Positions 25,924 to 34,311 of a stretch of DNA of 64,000 bases are shown piece by piece. The translations under genes and the position numbers were made by a program. A model generated the notes under the pieces. That model saw nothing but the letters and a program-made list of their open reading frames with translations, was not told the DNA's origin and made no database searches. Each line of letters opens with the position of its first letter. Position 1 is the stretch's first letter. This DNA is from CAVQBJ01 sp963710725 (GTDB taxonomy: Bacteria > Actinomycetota > Thermoleophilia > Solirubrobacterales > Solirubrobacteraceae): assembly GCA_963710725.1 (NCBI GenBank), contig CAVQBJ010000008.1, positions 620,001 to 684,000 on the forward strand, in the 5' to 3' direction.

Positions 25924-28890
25924 ATGAGCGTCGAGGCGCCGGCCCGGCCGCAGCCGGACGATTCGCGTCCGGTCCGCAGCCGGCTGAGCTCGGGCTCGGG
26001 ATGGCTCCTGGGCGTCTGCTGCGTGGCGCAGTTCATGGTCATCCTCGACCTGAGCATCGTCAACGTGGCGCTGCCCTCGATCCAGTCGGCGCTCGGCTTC
26101 TCCTCGCCCGACCTGCAGTGGGTCGTCAACGCGTACGCCATCACCTTCGCGGGCTGCCTGCTGCTCGGAGGCCGCGTGGCCGATCGCTTCGGGCAGCGCC
26201 GGGTGTTCGTCGTGGCCCTCCTCGCCTTCGGGCTCGCCTCGCTGGCCGGCGGTCTCGCGCCGAGTGCCGGAGTGCTGATCGGCGCTCGCGCCGCGCAGGG
26301 CCTCGGCGCCGCGCTGATGGCGGCGTCGTCACTGGCGATCATCACCTCGTCCTTCGAGCCGGGGCCGAAGCTCCACCGCGCGATCGGCACCTGGGCGGCG
26401 ATGAACGGGCTCGGCGGCGCCGCCGGTGTCCTGCTGGGCGGAATCATCACCCAGGCGCTCACCTGGCGCTGGATCCTGCTCATCAATCCTCCGATCGCCG
26501 TCGTGACCGCACTGCTGGCATGGGCGGTCGTCCGCGATCGCCGGCGCGCGCCGGACGCCCGCTTCGACATCGCCGGCGCGGTGACCCTGACCCTCGGCCA
26601 GATGGTGCTCGTCTACGGCGTGGTCGAGGCGGGCCTGATCGGCTGGCACACGGCCCGCGCACTCGGCGCGATGATCGGCGGGCTGGCCCTGCTGGGGGCG
26701 TTCGTCGTCATCGAGTCGCGAGTGGCCTCGGCGCCGCTGATCCCGTTCAAGGAGCTCACCAAGCCGCTTCGGACGGCCAACAGCATCGTCCTGCTGTTCA
26801 GCGCCGCCCTGTTCCCGATGTGGTTCGTGAGCTCCCTGTACATCCAGCAGGTGCTCGGGCTCTCGCCGCTCCACACGGGCCTCATCTTCCTGCCGATGAC
26901 GCTGACGATCATGGTCGTCGCCTCGCGTGCCGGCCGGCTCGTCGGCCGCTTCGGCGTGCGCCCGGTGCTCGGCAGCGGCCTGATCATGATGACCGCCGGC
27001 ATGCTGCTGCTGGCACGGATCGGCGCGAGCGGCAGCGCCGTGGTCTACGTGATGATCCCGGGGATCCTCACGGCGGCGGGGATCGCGATGTCGATCGTGC
27101 CCTCGACGATCGCCGCCACCCAGGGCGCGAAGGAGGGCCAGAGCGGGCTCGCCTCGGGCCTCGTGAACACGTCGCGTCAGGTGGGCGGAGGGCTCGGCCT
27201 CGCCGTCCTGATCACGCTGGCCACGCAGCGCAGCAGCGTCCTGATCGGCTCCGGCGTCGAGGTCCCGCAGGCGCTCACCGACGGGTTCCGCCTCGCCTAC
27301 CTGATCGGCGGAGGCCTCGCCGCCTGCGCCGCCGTGCTCACGTTCACATCGCTGCGCACGCCGGCCGTCGGGAGCGGCCGGGCCGGGCAGCGGCTGCCCG
27401 TCGTGGTCGGCATCCTCGTCGCCGCCTTCGTGGCCATCGACGTCGCGTTCGCCAACTCGCACGGCGCGCCGATCGGCGCCTACACGACCGATGGCGCCTA
27501 CACCTTCGTCAGCGAGCCGTCGCTGCACCCGCCGAAGCTCACGACCGACGCGACCACGGTCGCCGGCAAGCTGTCGCCGGGCTACATCTTCACCGCGAAC
27601 TTCTACGACCTCAACAACCCGCCGCTCGTCGGCCAGAGCGGGCCGCTCATCCTCGACAACCGGTTGCAACCCGTGTGGTTCTCGCCCGTGCCCCAGGACG
27701 TCGTCGCCTCCAACCTCAGCCTGCAGACCTACGAGGGGCAGCCGGTGCTCGCGTGGTGGCAGGGCGACGTCACCAACACCGGCGCGACGATCAGCGGCGA
27801 GGACGTGGTCGTCAACCGGCACTACCAGCGGATCGCGACGCTGCGCGGGAAGGACGGCTGGAAGATCACCCTCCACGAGCTCGTGATCCGCGGTGACGAT
27901 GCGTGGGTGACCGCGAACAAGGACGTGTCGATGGACCTCTCGAAGTACGGCGGCGCCTATAACGGCGCCCTCGATGATTCCGCGGTCCAGGAGTACGACC
28001 TCAGGACGGGCCAGCTCCTTCGCAGCTGGGATGCGCTGACCCACATCCCGCTCAGCGAGTCCCAGGCCACGCTGCCGACCAACGGCTTCCCGTGGGACGC
28101 GTACCACGTCAACTCGATCCAGCTCGCCGGGAACGGCACCTTCCTCGTCTCCATGCGCGACACCTGGGCCGCCTACCTCGTCGACATCGACAGCGGCAGG
28201 ATCCTCTGGACCCTGGGCGGGAAGCACTCGAGCTTCACGTTCGCCCCCGGTGCGGCGTTCGAGTGGCAGCACGACGTCAACCTGCAACCGGGCTCGACGG
28301 TCACGCTGTTCGACGATCACTGCTGCCAGCTGACCGGCGGCGGCACGTACGTTCCGGCCACCGCGCCGTCCCGAGGGCTCTTGCTCAAGCTCGACCAGCA
28401 GACGCACACCGCGGCGCTGGCGGCCCAGTACGGCACCGATTTCGACCTCAACACCGATTACATGGGCAGCACCCAGCCGCTCCCGGGCGGCAACGTGATG
28501 GTTGGCTGGGGGTCGAGCCCCTACCTCTCCGAGTACGGTCCCTCGCACCAGCTGCTGCTCGACGGCGTGTTCCCGGGCTCCGATCTCTCCTACCGCGCCG
28601 CCGTGCAGCAGTGGGTCGGCCTGCCGCTCTCCCCGCCCGTGGGTGCCGCCCGGAGCTCGGGCGGCCGGATGTCGGTGTACGCGAGCTGGAACGGCGCGAC
28701 CCAGGTGACCGCCTGGAGGGTCCTCGCCGGACCGGCGGCGAGCCGCCTGACCGTCGCCGCGCAGGCCCTGAGGTCCGGCTTCGAGACGGCGATACCGCTG
28801 CCGCAGGGCTACCAGAGCTTCGAGGTCGAGGCGCTCGACGCCCGCGGCCGCGTGATCGGAACCTCTGCGCCGTTCGGATCGCATGGGTGA
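25924..28890 (+). CDS. DHA2-type MFS exporter fused to arylsulfotransferase domain (ASST 2)
   Basis: 988 residues in one uninterrupted frame. Residues 20-480 form a 14-helix DHA2 (EmrB/QacA) transporter: DLSIVNVALPSIQ in TM1, GGRVADRFGQRR (motif A), and NTSRQVGGGLG in TM13. An additional helix (LPVVVGILVAAFVAIDVAFA, about 491-510) follows, and then an ASST beta-propeller (535-880) with LHELVIR (~650), YHVNSIQ (~726), ILWTLGG and EWQHD (~780). The C-terminal FN3-like domain matches those of ASST 1 and 3. DHA2 proteins end in the cytoplasm, so helix 15 should place the ASST domain outside. This suggests export followed by extracellular sulfation of the cargo. A GTG at 25891 is an alternative start. 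Confidence 0.87.
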   Translation: MSVEAPARPQPDDSRPVRSRLSSGSGWLLGVCCVAQFMVILDLSIVNVALPSIQSALGFSSPDLQWVVNAYAITFAGCLLLGGRVADRFGQRRVFVVALLAFGLASLAGGLAPSAGVLIGARAAQGLGAALMAASSLAIITSSFEPGPKLHRAIGTWAAMNGLGGAAGVLLGGIITQALTWRWILLINPPIAVVTALLAWAVVRDRRRAPDARFDIAGAVTLTLGQMVLVYGVVEAGLIGWHTARALGAMIGGLALLGAFVVIESRVASAPLIPFKELTKPLRTANSIVLLFSAALFPMWFVSSLYIQQVLGLSPLHTGLIFLPMTLTIMVVASRAGRLVGRFGVRPVLGSGLIMMTAGMLLLARIGASGSAVVYVMIPGILTAAGIAMSIVPSTIAATQGAKEGQSGLASGLVNTSRQVGGGLGLAVLITLATQRSSVLIGSGVEVPQALTDGFRLAYLIGGGLAACAAVLTFTSLRTPAVGSGRAGQRLPVVVGILVAAFVAIDVAFANSHGAPIGAYTTDGAYTFVSEPSLHPPKLTTDATTVAGKLSPGYIFTANFYDLNNPPLVGQSGPLILDNRLQPVWFSPVPQDVVASNLSLQTYEGQPVLAWWQGDVTNTGATISGEDVVVNRHYQRIATLRGKDGWKITLHELVIRGDDAWVTANKDVSMDLSKYGGAYNGALDDSAVQEYDLRTGQLLRSWDALTHIPLSESQATLPTNGFPWDAYHVNSIQLAGNGTFLVSMRDTWAAYLVDIDSGRILWTLGGKHSSFTFAPGAAFEWQHDVNLQPGSTVTLFDDHCCQLTGGGTYVPATAPSRGLLLKLDQQTHTAALAAQYGTDFDLNTDYMGSTQPLPGGNVMVGWGSSPYLSEYGPSHQLLLDGVFPGSDLSYRAAVQQWVGLPLSPPVGAARSSGGRMSVYASWNGATQVTAWRVLAGPAASRLTVAAQALRSGFETAIPLPQGYQSFEVEALDARGRVIGTSAPFGSHG

Positions 28891-28921
28891 TCGAGCGCGC
28901 CACGGCCATCGGAGGATCTTC

Positions 28922-28957
28922 GTTAGACCTTCTCCACAATCGATAACAATGTCTAAC
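28922..28957. promoter_or_regulatory. inverted repeat immediately upstream of the APS kinase gene
   Basis: GTTAGAC at 28922-28928 and GTCTAAC at 28951-28957 form a perfect 7-bp inverted repeat separated by 22 AT-rich bases. The second arm ends one base before the ATG at 28959. It could be an operator or a hairpin hiding the translation start; no conventional ribosome-binding site is seen. Confidence 0.45.
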
Positions 28958-28958
28958 A

Positions 28959-29657
28959 ATGGGTCATAGCCCCAACGTCACCTGGCAAACGGGCGGTCCC
29001 GCCCGCGCGCGTCGCTGGCAGGCGGTCGACGGGTGCGGCGCGACGGTCTGGTACACGGGCCTCCCCTCCGCCGGCAAGTCCACGGCCGCCGCGGCGCTCG
29101 AGCGGCGGCTGATCGACGGCGGGATCAACGCCTACCGGCTCGATGGCGATAACCTGCGCCACGGACTCTGCGGCGATCTCGGCTTCACGCCGTGCGACCG
29201 GGCGGAGAACGTGCGCCGCGTCGGCGAGCTCGCGCGGCTGTTCGCCGATGCCGGGCTGGTCGCGATCGTGTCGCTCGTGTCGCCCTACGCGGCGGGCCGC
29301 GAGGAAGTCCGCACGCGCCATGAGCGCGACGGCCTGCCGTTCGTCGAGGTCTACGTCAAGACGCCGTTGCCGGTCTGCCAGGCTCGTGACCCCAAGGGGT
29401 TGTACGCTCGCGCCCTCGCCGGCGAGCTGCCGGGTTTCACCGGAATCGACGATCCTTACGAGCCACCGCGATGCCCCGATGTCGAGATCACGCAGGAGGA
29501 CGATCCCGAGGCTGCCGCCGATTCGGTGCTGCACGCCCTGGCCGCGCGCTGCCCGGAAGTCGTGCAGCGCATTGAGCAGTCCGCCGCCACCGCACGATCC
29601 GTGCTCCCGCTGCCCCGCCACGCTGCCGCCGGCGGCAGCGGCGGCATCGACGAGTAG
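28959..29657 (+). CDS. cysC: adenylyl-sulfate (APS) kinase
   Basis: 232 residues. ATP + APS gives PAPS, the activated sulfate. Walker A is GLPSAGKST (about residues 34-42). APS-binding segments are DGDNLRHGL, FTPCDRAENVRRVGE and PKGLYARALAGELPGFTGIDDPYE (positions about 144-167). The C-terminal 35 residues extend beyond the normal core and end Gly-rich. No ATP sulfurylase is nearby. The gene sits between two arylsulfotransferase-family genes, so PAPS made here may serve a sulfation pathway rather than, or besides, sulfate assimilation. Start at 28959 directly follows an inverted repeat. Confidence 0.88.
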   Translation: MGHSPNVTWQTGGPARARRWQAVDGCGATVWYTGLPSAGKSTAAAALERRLIDGGINAYRLDGDNLRHGLCGDLGFTPCDRAENVRRVGELARLFADAGLVAIVSLVSPYAAGREEVRTRHERDGLPFVEVYVKTPLPVCQARDPKGLYARALAGELPGFTGIDDPYEPPRCPDVEITQEDDPEAAADSVLHALAARCPEVVQRIEQSAATARSVLPLPRHAAAGGSGGIDE

Positions 29658-29660
29658 CCG

Positions 29661-29822
29661 CGCCACGGTCCGCCGGCGGCCCCGCTCCGCCACGGTCCGC
29701 CGACGGCCGCGCTCCGCCACGGTCCGGCGACGGTTGCGCTCCGCCACGGTCCGCGGGCGGTCGCGCTCCGCCACGGTCCGCCGACGGCCGCGCTCCGCCA
29801 CGGTCCGCAGGCGCTCGCGCAC
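29661..29822. repeat. 27-bp tandem repeat, six copies
   Basis: Copies start at 29661, 29688, 29715, 29742, 29769 and 29796, each beginning CGCCACGGTCCG and diverging slightly at the end; a degenerate seventh follows. Read in the ASST 3 frame it encodes RSATVRRRP-type nonapeptides. Being a multiple of three, copy-number changes would keep the frame. Confidence 0.85.
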
Positions 29823-31659
29823 GGCCGCGGTCTGCTCGACGGCGCTCATCGCCCTCGGCGCGCTGCTCGGCGCTCCCCCGAGCGGCGCTGCGGCCGGCGG
29901 TGCCGCACCGGCGTGCGTCGCGTCGACGCGCAATGCGTCGGCCGCGCTCGCCGGAGGCGCCGTGACGGTGTCGCCGATGCCCGGCTCGCGCGACGCGTCA
30001 TATCTCACGCAGATCAGCCTCCTCGGCCCGGCGGCCGGCGAGCTGAGCGTCACCTCCGTCACCGGCTCGCTCAGCGGCCCGCACGCCGGCCGCCTGGTCG
30101 CCTACTCGCAGGGCGACGGCGCCAGCTTCCTGCCCAACGCACCCTTCCGCCCGGGCGAGGTGGTCACCGTGCGCGCGCAGGTCACTCGCGGCGGCCGCCC
30201 GGTCCCGATGGCGTGGAGCTTCACGGTCGCCGAGCCCGTGCAGAACTCGGGGGGTGGCGGCGGCGGCTCGAGCTCCTCGCCGCCGAGCGGCACGGGCGGC
30301 GCGACGTTCCAGCACTTCGTCTCGGCTCCCGGGCTGATGCCGCCGCCCATCGAGGTGACCACGCGGTCGAGCAGCGAACCGGCGGGCGACCTGTTCCTCG
30401 CGCCGTACAGCGGGCCCGGGCGCTACGGGCCGATGATCGTCGACGGCAGCGGCCAGCTCGTGTGGTACAAGCCGCTCGCCGTCGGGGCGCGCGCCGCCGA
30501 CTTCCGCGTGCAGCAGCTCGACGGCCAGCCGGTCCTCACGTGGTGGCAGGATCCGCTCTACGCCGACGGAAGCCACTCGTCGGGGATCGTGATCGCGAAC
30601 TCCTCGTACCAGGACATCGTGATCGCGCGCGCCGGTAACGGCTATCAGGCCGACCTGCACGAGTTCCAGATCACGCCCCAGGACACGGCCGTGCTCACGG
30701 TCTACGCGGGCATCCGCTGCGACCTGTCCTCGGTCGGCGGGCCCGCCGACGGCGCCCTCGCCGACACGCTCATGCAGGAGATCGACCTCCGCACCGGCCT
30801 CGTGATGTTCGAGTGGCACAGCGTCGACCACGTCCCGCTCGCCGACTCCTACGTCTCGCCGCGTCCCGGGAACGCGAGCCGCCCGTTCGACTACTTCCAC
30901 ATCAACTCGATCGACCCCATGAGCGACGGCTCGTTTCTCGTCGACGCCCGCAACACGTGGGCGGCCTACGACGTCGATCCGGTCACCGGTCGCGTTCGCT
31001 GGGCGCTCGGCGGCCGCCACTCGAGCTTCGCGATGGGATCGGGCACACGGACCGCCTGGCAGCACGACGCGCGCCAGCTTCCCGATGGCGACTTCACGTT
31101 CTTCGATAACGGCGCATCGCCGCAGGTGCATCCGCAGTCGCGGGTGATCGTCCTCGCGGTCAACTTCACGACGCGCAGCGCGCGGCTCGTCTCGAGCTTC
31201 GAGCACCCGACTCCGCTCGTGGCCGGAAGCCAGGGCAACTTCGAGCCGCTTCCCGGCGGCGACTGGGTGACCGGATGGGGCCAGGTTCCGTACTTCTCGC
31301 TGTTCAGCGACGCCGGAGCGCTGCTGTTCGACGCTCACCTGCCGCCGAGCTACGAGGACTATCGGGCGTTCTGGTCACCGTGGAGCGCGACCCCGACGAC
31401 CCCACCGTCGGTCGCCGAGCAGTCGAGCGCCAGCGGAGGCGGCGCCACCGTCTACGCGAGCTGGAACGGGGCCACGAACGTGGCCGCGTGGCGGGTCCTC
31501 GCCGGGGCATCGACCTCGACCCTGCGCGTGAGCGCCACGGCGGCGCGCACCGGCTTCGAGACCGCGATCAGCCTTCCGGCGTCGGCCGCCGTGGTCGAGG
31601 CCGAGGCGCTCGACGCCCAGGGGCAGGTGCTCGGCACCTCGCCTGCGGCGCACCCCTGA
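29734..31659 (+). CDS. arylsulfotransferase-family secreted protein (ASST 3)
   Basis: 641 residues if started at the TTG at 29734, the only usable start codon between the APS kinase stop and the signal sequence; the frame is open far upstream, so the start is uncertain. The n-region is built of Arg-rich nonapeptide repeats, then a hydrophobic signal (STALIALGALLGAPPSGAAA). An Ig-like domain, a Gly/Ser linker and the ASST propeller follow: LHEFQIT (~308), YFHINSIDPMSDGS, VRWALGG and AWQHDA (~442). It ends in the FN3-like domain with SWNGATNVAAWRVLAG. It is clearly paralogous to ASST 1 and likely acts outside the membrane. Confidence 0.8.
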   Translation: MRSATVRGRSRSATVRRRPRSATVRRRSRTAAVCSTALIALGALLGAPPSGAAAGGAAPACVASTRNASAALAGGAVTVSPMPGSRDASYLTQISLLGPAAGELSVTSVTGSLSGPHAGRLVAYSQGDGASFLPNAPFRPGEVVTVRAQVTRGGRPVPMAWSFTVAEPVQNSGGGGGGSSSSPPSGTGGATFQHFVSAPGLMPPPIEVTTRSSSEPAGDLFLAPYSGPGRYGPMIVDGSGQLVWYKPLAVGARAADFRVQQLDGQPVLTWWQDPLYADGSHSSGIVIANSSYQDIVIARAGNGYQADLHEFQITPQDTAVLTVYAGIRCDLSSVGGPADGALADTLMQEIDLRTGLVMFEWHSVDHVPLADSYVSPRPGNASRPFDYFHINSIDPMSDGSFLVDARNTWAAYDVDPVTGRVRWALGGRHSSFAMGSGTRTAWQHDARQLPDGDFTFFDNGASPQVHPQSRVIVLAVNFTTRSARLVSSFEHPTPLVAGSQGNFEPLPGGDWVTGWGQVPYFSLFSDAGALLFDAHLPPSYEDYRAFWSPWSATPTTPPSVAEQSSASGGGATVYASWNGATNVAAWRVLAGASTSTLRVSATAARTGFETAISLPASAAVVEAEALDAQGQVLGTSPAAHP

Positions 31660-31852
31660 GCGGACTGAAGGCGCCCACCCGGCTAGAATCCGCCAGCGTT
31701 GGCGGCAGCAGGCGCGGAGGGCGCAGCGGCCGGGATCTCCAGATCACCGCGACAGCACGCGACCCTCCCCCACCCAACCGGGCGGCCACGCCGCCGCGAC
31801 CACGTCGGCGACCTCGCTCGAGCAGGTAGCGCTGCGCGACTGGGCAGGGCAC

Positions 31853-33565
31853 GTGATCGTGTGCGGGCTCGAGGGGGTCGGGCTGCGCACCGTCGAGCAG
31901 CTGCAGCTCGCCGGCGTGCCGGTCGTCGTGCTCGATCACCAGCCTGACCCGCGGCTCGCGTCGATCGTCCGGGCCTGGGGCGTTCCGCACCTCACCGAGG
32001 ACGCCCACGACAGCGCGCACCTGGCCGCGGCCGGGCTTGCCGGGGCCCGTGCCGTCGTGTGCACGGAAGCGAGCGACCTGCGCAACGTCGAGACCGCGCT
32101 GCTCGTGCGCGACCTGCGCGAGGACGTCGCCGTCGTCGTGCACGTCGATAACCCCGCCGTCGGCCGCGCCATCGAGGATGCGACGGGGACCGGCAGCGTG
32201 CTCGATGTCGCCGGGCTGTTCGCGCCGGCGGCGATCGGCGCCTGTCTCGGACGCAGCACCCACGAGATCCTCATCGCCGGGGAGCGCTTCGTCGCCGCCG
32301 AGGTGGTCGCCGGGAAGGAGGGGACGCTGCGCTCGCTGTACGGCGACCTCGTGCCGGTCGGGATCGTCACCGCTGAGGAGTCGCTGGTCGTCTGCCCCGG
32401 TCGCGATCACGAGGTGCGCGGCGGCGACCGGGTGACCGTGCTCGGCACGCCGGCCGAGTTGGCGGCCGTCGACGGCGTCCACGCCGCGCGCAACCGTCGC
32501 CGGCGCTCGCGCCGTCAGCCGCGGCGCACCGCGCGCGCCGTCTCACGCGCGCTGGCCAACAGCGCCGACCGCGCCCTGCTGACGGCGATCGGACTGGCCG
32601 TGCTCCTGCTCGTCGTCTCGACGATGGTGCTGCACTTCGGCTACCGCACGGTGCACGGCGGCTCGCTCGGGATCGAGGACTCGATCTACTTCACCGTCGA
32701 GACCATCGCCACCGTGGGCTTCGGGGACTTCTCGTTTGCCGGGCAGCCGGCGTGGGTGGAGTGGTTCGGGGTGGGGCTGATCGTCGCCGGCACGACGCTC
32801 GTGACGACCGTGTTCGCACTGCTCACGAACCTGCTGGTGAGCCGTCGCATCGAGCAGCAGCTCGGCCATGGCGCGATCGGAGGGATGGAGGGCCACGTCG
32901 TCCTCGTCGGTCTCGGCGCCGTCGGCCTGCGCGTGCTGGAAGGCCTGCGCGCCGAGGGCTGCGAGGTGGTGGCCGTCGAGTACGACGAGGGCAACCGCTA
33001 CATCGCGCACGCCCGCGCGCTCGGCGTGCCCGTCGTGATCGGCGACTCGACGCTCGGGCAGACGCTCGCGTCGGTCAATCTCGCGCGCGCCGGCGCAGTG
33101 GCCATCCTCACGAGCGACGACCTCGTCAATCTCGAGACGGGGCTGGCGGTCCGCGACGCGCTCGGCAGCCGCTGGGTCGACGTGCCCGTCGTGCTGCGCG
33201 TCTTCGACCGGGCTCTCGGCCACCGCCTCGAGAAGACGTTCGACTTTCACCACGTCTGGTCCACCGCAGCGCTCGCCGCACCGTGGTTCGTCGGCGCCGC
33301 GCTCGGCCTCGAGGTGCTCGCCACCTTCTACGTGCGTAACCGGCCGTTCCTCGTCGCCCGGCTGACCATCGGCCACGACGGTGAGCTCGTCGGTCTGGCG
33401 ATGCGCGAGCTCGGCGCGCGCATCCGCGTGGTCGGCATCATCCGCGCCGGCGCCGCGCGCCTGGAGTACCCGCCGCGCCGCGACACGCGCTTCTCGGCCG
33501 GCGACACCGCGTTCCTCGTCGGGCCGTACGAGGAGCTACTGAGCGTGCTTCGCCGGCAGCGATAG
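31853..33565 (+). CDS. potassium channel protein with two RCK domains flanking the pore
   Basis: 570 residues. Residues 1-205 are an RCK/TrkA-N Rossmann domain (VIVCGLEGVGLRTVE) followed by its TrkA-C part. TM1 lies at about 245-264. The pore loop carries the selectivity filter TVGFGD (~286), and TM2 lies at 303-328. A second RCK begins at 347 (HVVLVGLGAVGLRVLEGL) and runs to a TrkA-C end. Most bacterial two-TM K+ channels have RCK only after the pore. The GTG at 31853 cuts very close to the first strand, and the frame stays open upstream without an ATG or GTG, so a few N-terminal residues may be missing. The 3' end overlaps the convergent TetR gene by 30 bp. Confidence 0.85.
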   Translation: MIVCGLEGVGLRTVEQLQLAGVPVVVLDHQPDPRLASIVRAWGVPHLTEDAHDSAHLAAAGLAGARAVVCTEASDLRNVETALLVRDLREDVAVVVHVDNPAVGRAIEDATGTGSVLDVAGLFAPAAIGACLGRSTHEILIAGERFVAAEVVAGKEGTLRSLYGDLVPVGIVTAEESLVVCPGRDHEVRGGDRVTVLGTPAELAAVDGVHAARNRRRRSRRQPRRTARAVSRALANSADRALLTAIGLAVLLLVVSTMVLHFGYRTVHGGSLGIEDSIYFTVETIATVGFGDFSFAGQPAWVEWFGVGLIVAGTTLVTTVFALLTNLLVSRRIEQQLGHGAIGGMEGHVVLVGLGAVGLRVLEGLRAEGCEVVAVEYDEGNRYIAHARALGVPVVIGDSTLGQTLASVNLARAGAVAILTSDDLVNLETGLAVRDALGSRWVDVPVVLRVFDRALGHRLEKTFDFHHVWSTAALAAPWFVGAALGLEVLATFYVRNRPFLVARLTIGHDGELVGLAMRELGARIRVVGIIRAGAARLEYPPRRDTRFSAGDTAFLVGPYEELLSVLRRQR

Positions 33566-34225
33566 CGTCGGTCCGGACGCCGCGGCGGCGAGGCGGGCCC
33601 GCTCCTCGTCGCTCGACTCGAGCGCCCGGATGAAGATCGACAGCGCCGTCCCGAGCAGCGGCGCGGCGACCGCGTCGGGATCGGCGAGCGTCAGCATCGC
33701 CAGGCCGACGCTCAGGCCGAGCGAGACGTTGGCGCACCCCTCGATCGCCTCGGGCACGATCGGCAGGCCGCCGTCGGCGGCGCTGTCGGTCGCGAACCCG
33801 ACGAACATCAGGCGCAGCGCTTCGAGGCCGGCGGCGAGGCGCTCGCGCAGGCGGGGGTCGCGCTGCGCGTGGACCCACAGCTCGACGAACAGCCGGAACG
33901 GATCCGGGTCGGCCCGCAGCTGCGCGATCCACAGATCGCTGCCGGGGATCGGACGCTCCCAGCTGCGCTCGGCGCGGTCGATGAGCGCGATCTGCTCGGC
34001 GATCTGGCTCGTCAGGTACTCATCGACGAGCGCGACGAGCAGGTTCTCCTTGCTGCCGAAGTGGCCGTAGACCGCCCCCTTGGTGAATCCGGCCTCGGCC
34101 GCCACCTCGTCGAGCGTGGCCCCGTTGAACCCCGAGCGCGCGTAGACGCGCGCCGCGGCGGCGAGCAGTCGCTCGCGTGTCTGCTCGCCTCGGCGGCCGC
34201 CGCGTTCCTGCTCAGCGCCGGCCAT
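33536..34225 (-). CDS. TetR-family repressor
   Basis: 229 residues. The N-terminal helix-turn-helix ATLDEVAAEAGFTKGAVYGHF (about residues 37-57) is typical. The C-terminal ligand domain (about 75-205) includes FRLFVELWVHAQRDPRLRERL. It is divergent from the P450 gene, with two TetR-like palindromes between them. Autoregulation and control of the P450 are likely, with release by a hydrophobic ligand such as the P450 substrate (inference). Confidence 0.87.
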   Translation of the reverse strand: MAGAEQERGGRRGEQTRERLLAAAARVYARSGFNGATLDEVAAEAGFTKGAVYGHFGSKENLLVALVDEYLTSQIAEQIALIDRAERSWERPIPGSDLWIAQLRADPDPFRLFVELWVHAQRDPRLRERLAAGLEALRLMFVGFATDSAADGGLPIVPEAIEGCANVSLGLSVGLAMLTLADPDAVAAPLLGTALSIFIRALESSDEERARLAAAASGPTLSLPAKHAQ

Positions 34226-34256
34226 CGCCCGACCTCGCGTGGCGGAGTTGCAAAAT

Positions 34257-34286
34257 ATACTCGTCGGTATATATACTCATCGGTAT
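34257..34286. promoter_or_regulatory. twin TetR-type operators between tetR and P450
   Basis: ATACTCGTCGGTAT at 34257-34270 and ATACTCATCGGTAT at 34273-34286 are two near-identical ATAC-N6-GTAT sites whose centres are 16 bp apart. They lie 32 bp upstream of the TetR start and 26 bp upstream of the P450 start, overlapping any divergent promoter. Confidence 0.7.
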
Positions 34287-34311
34287 CTCGGACTCTAGCG
34301 GAGGTGCTCGA

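Noticed and set aside
26329..28959. 876-residue open frame on the minus strand
   Set aside because: It is antisense to the exporter-ASST fusion, has an Arg/Asp/His/Gly-rich composition typical of high-GC shadows, and shows no domain features.
29143..29733. ASST 3 starting inside the APS kinase gene at 29143
   Set aside because: The frame is open there, but the translation overlapping APS kinase is Arg/Ser/Pro-rich shadow sequence; the recognisable protein begins at the signal sequence after 29820.
29661..29822. Tandem repeat as a CRISPR array
   Set aside because: The repeats are contiguous with no unique spacers, lie in frame within a coding region, and no cas genes are present.
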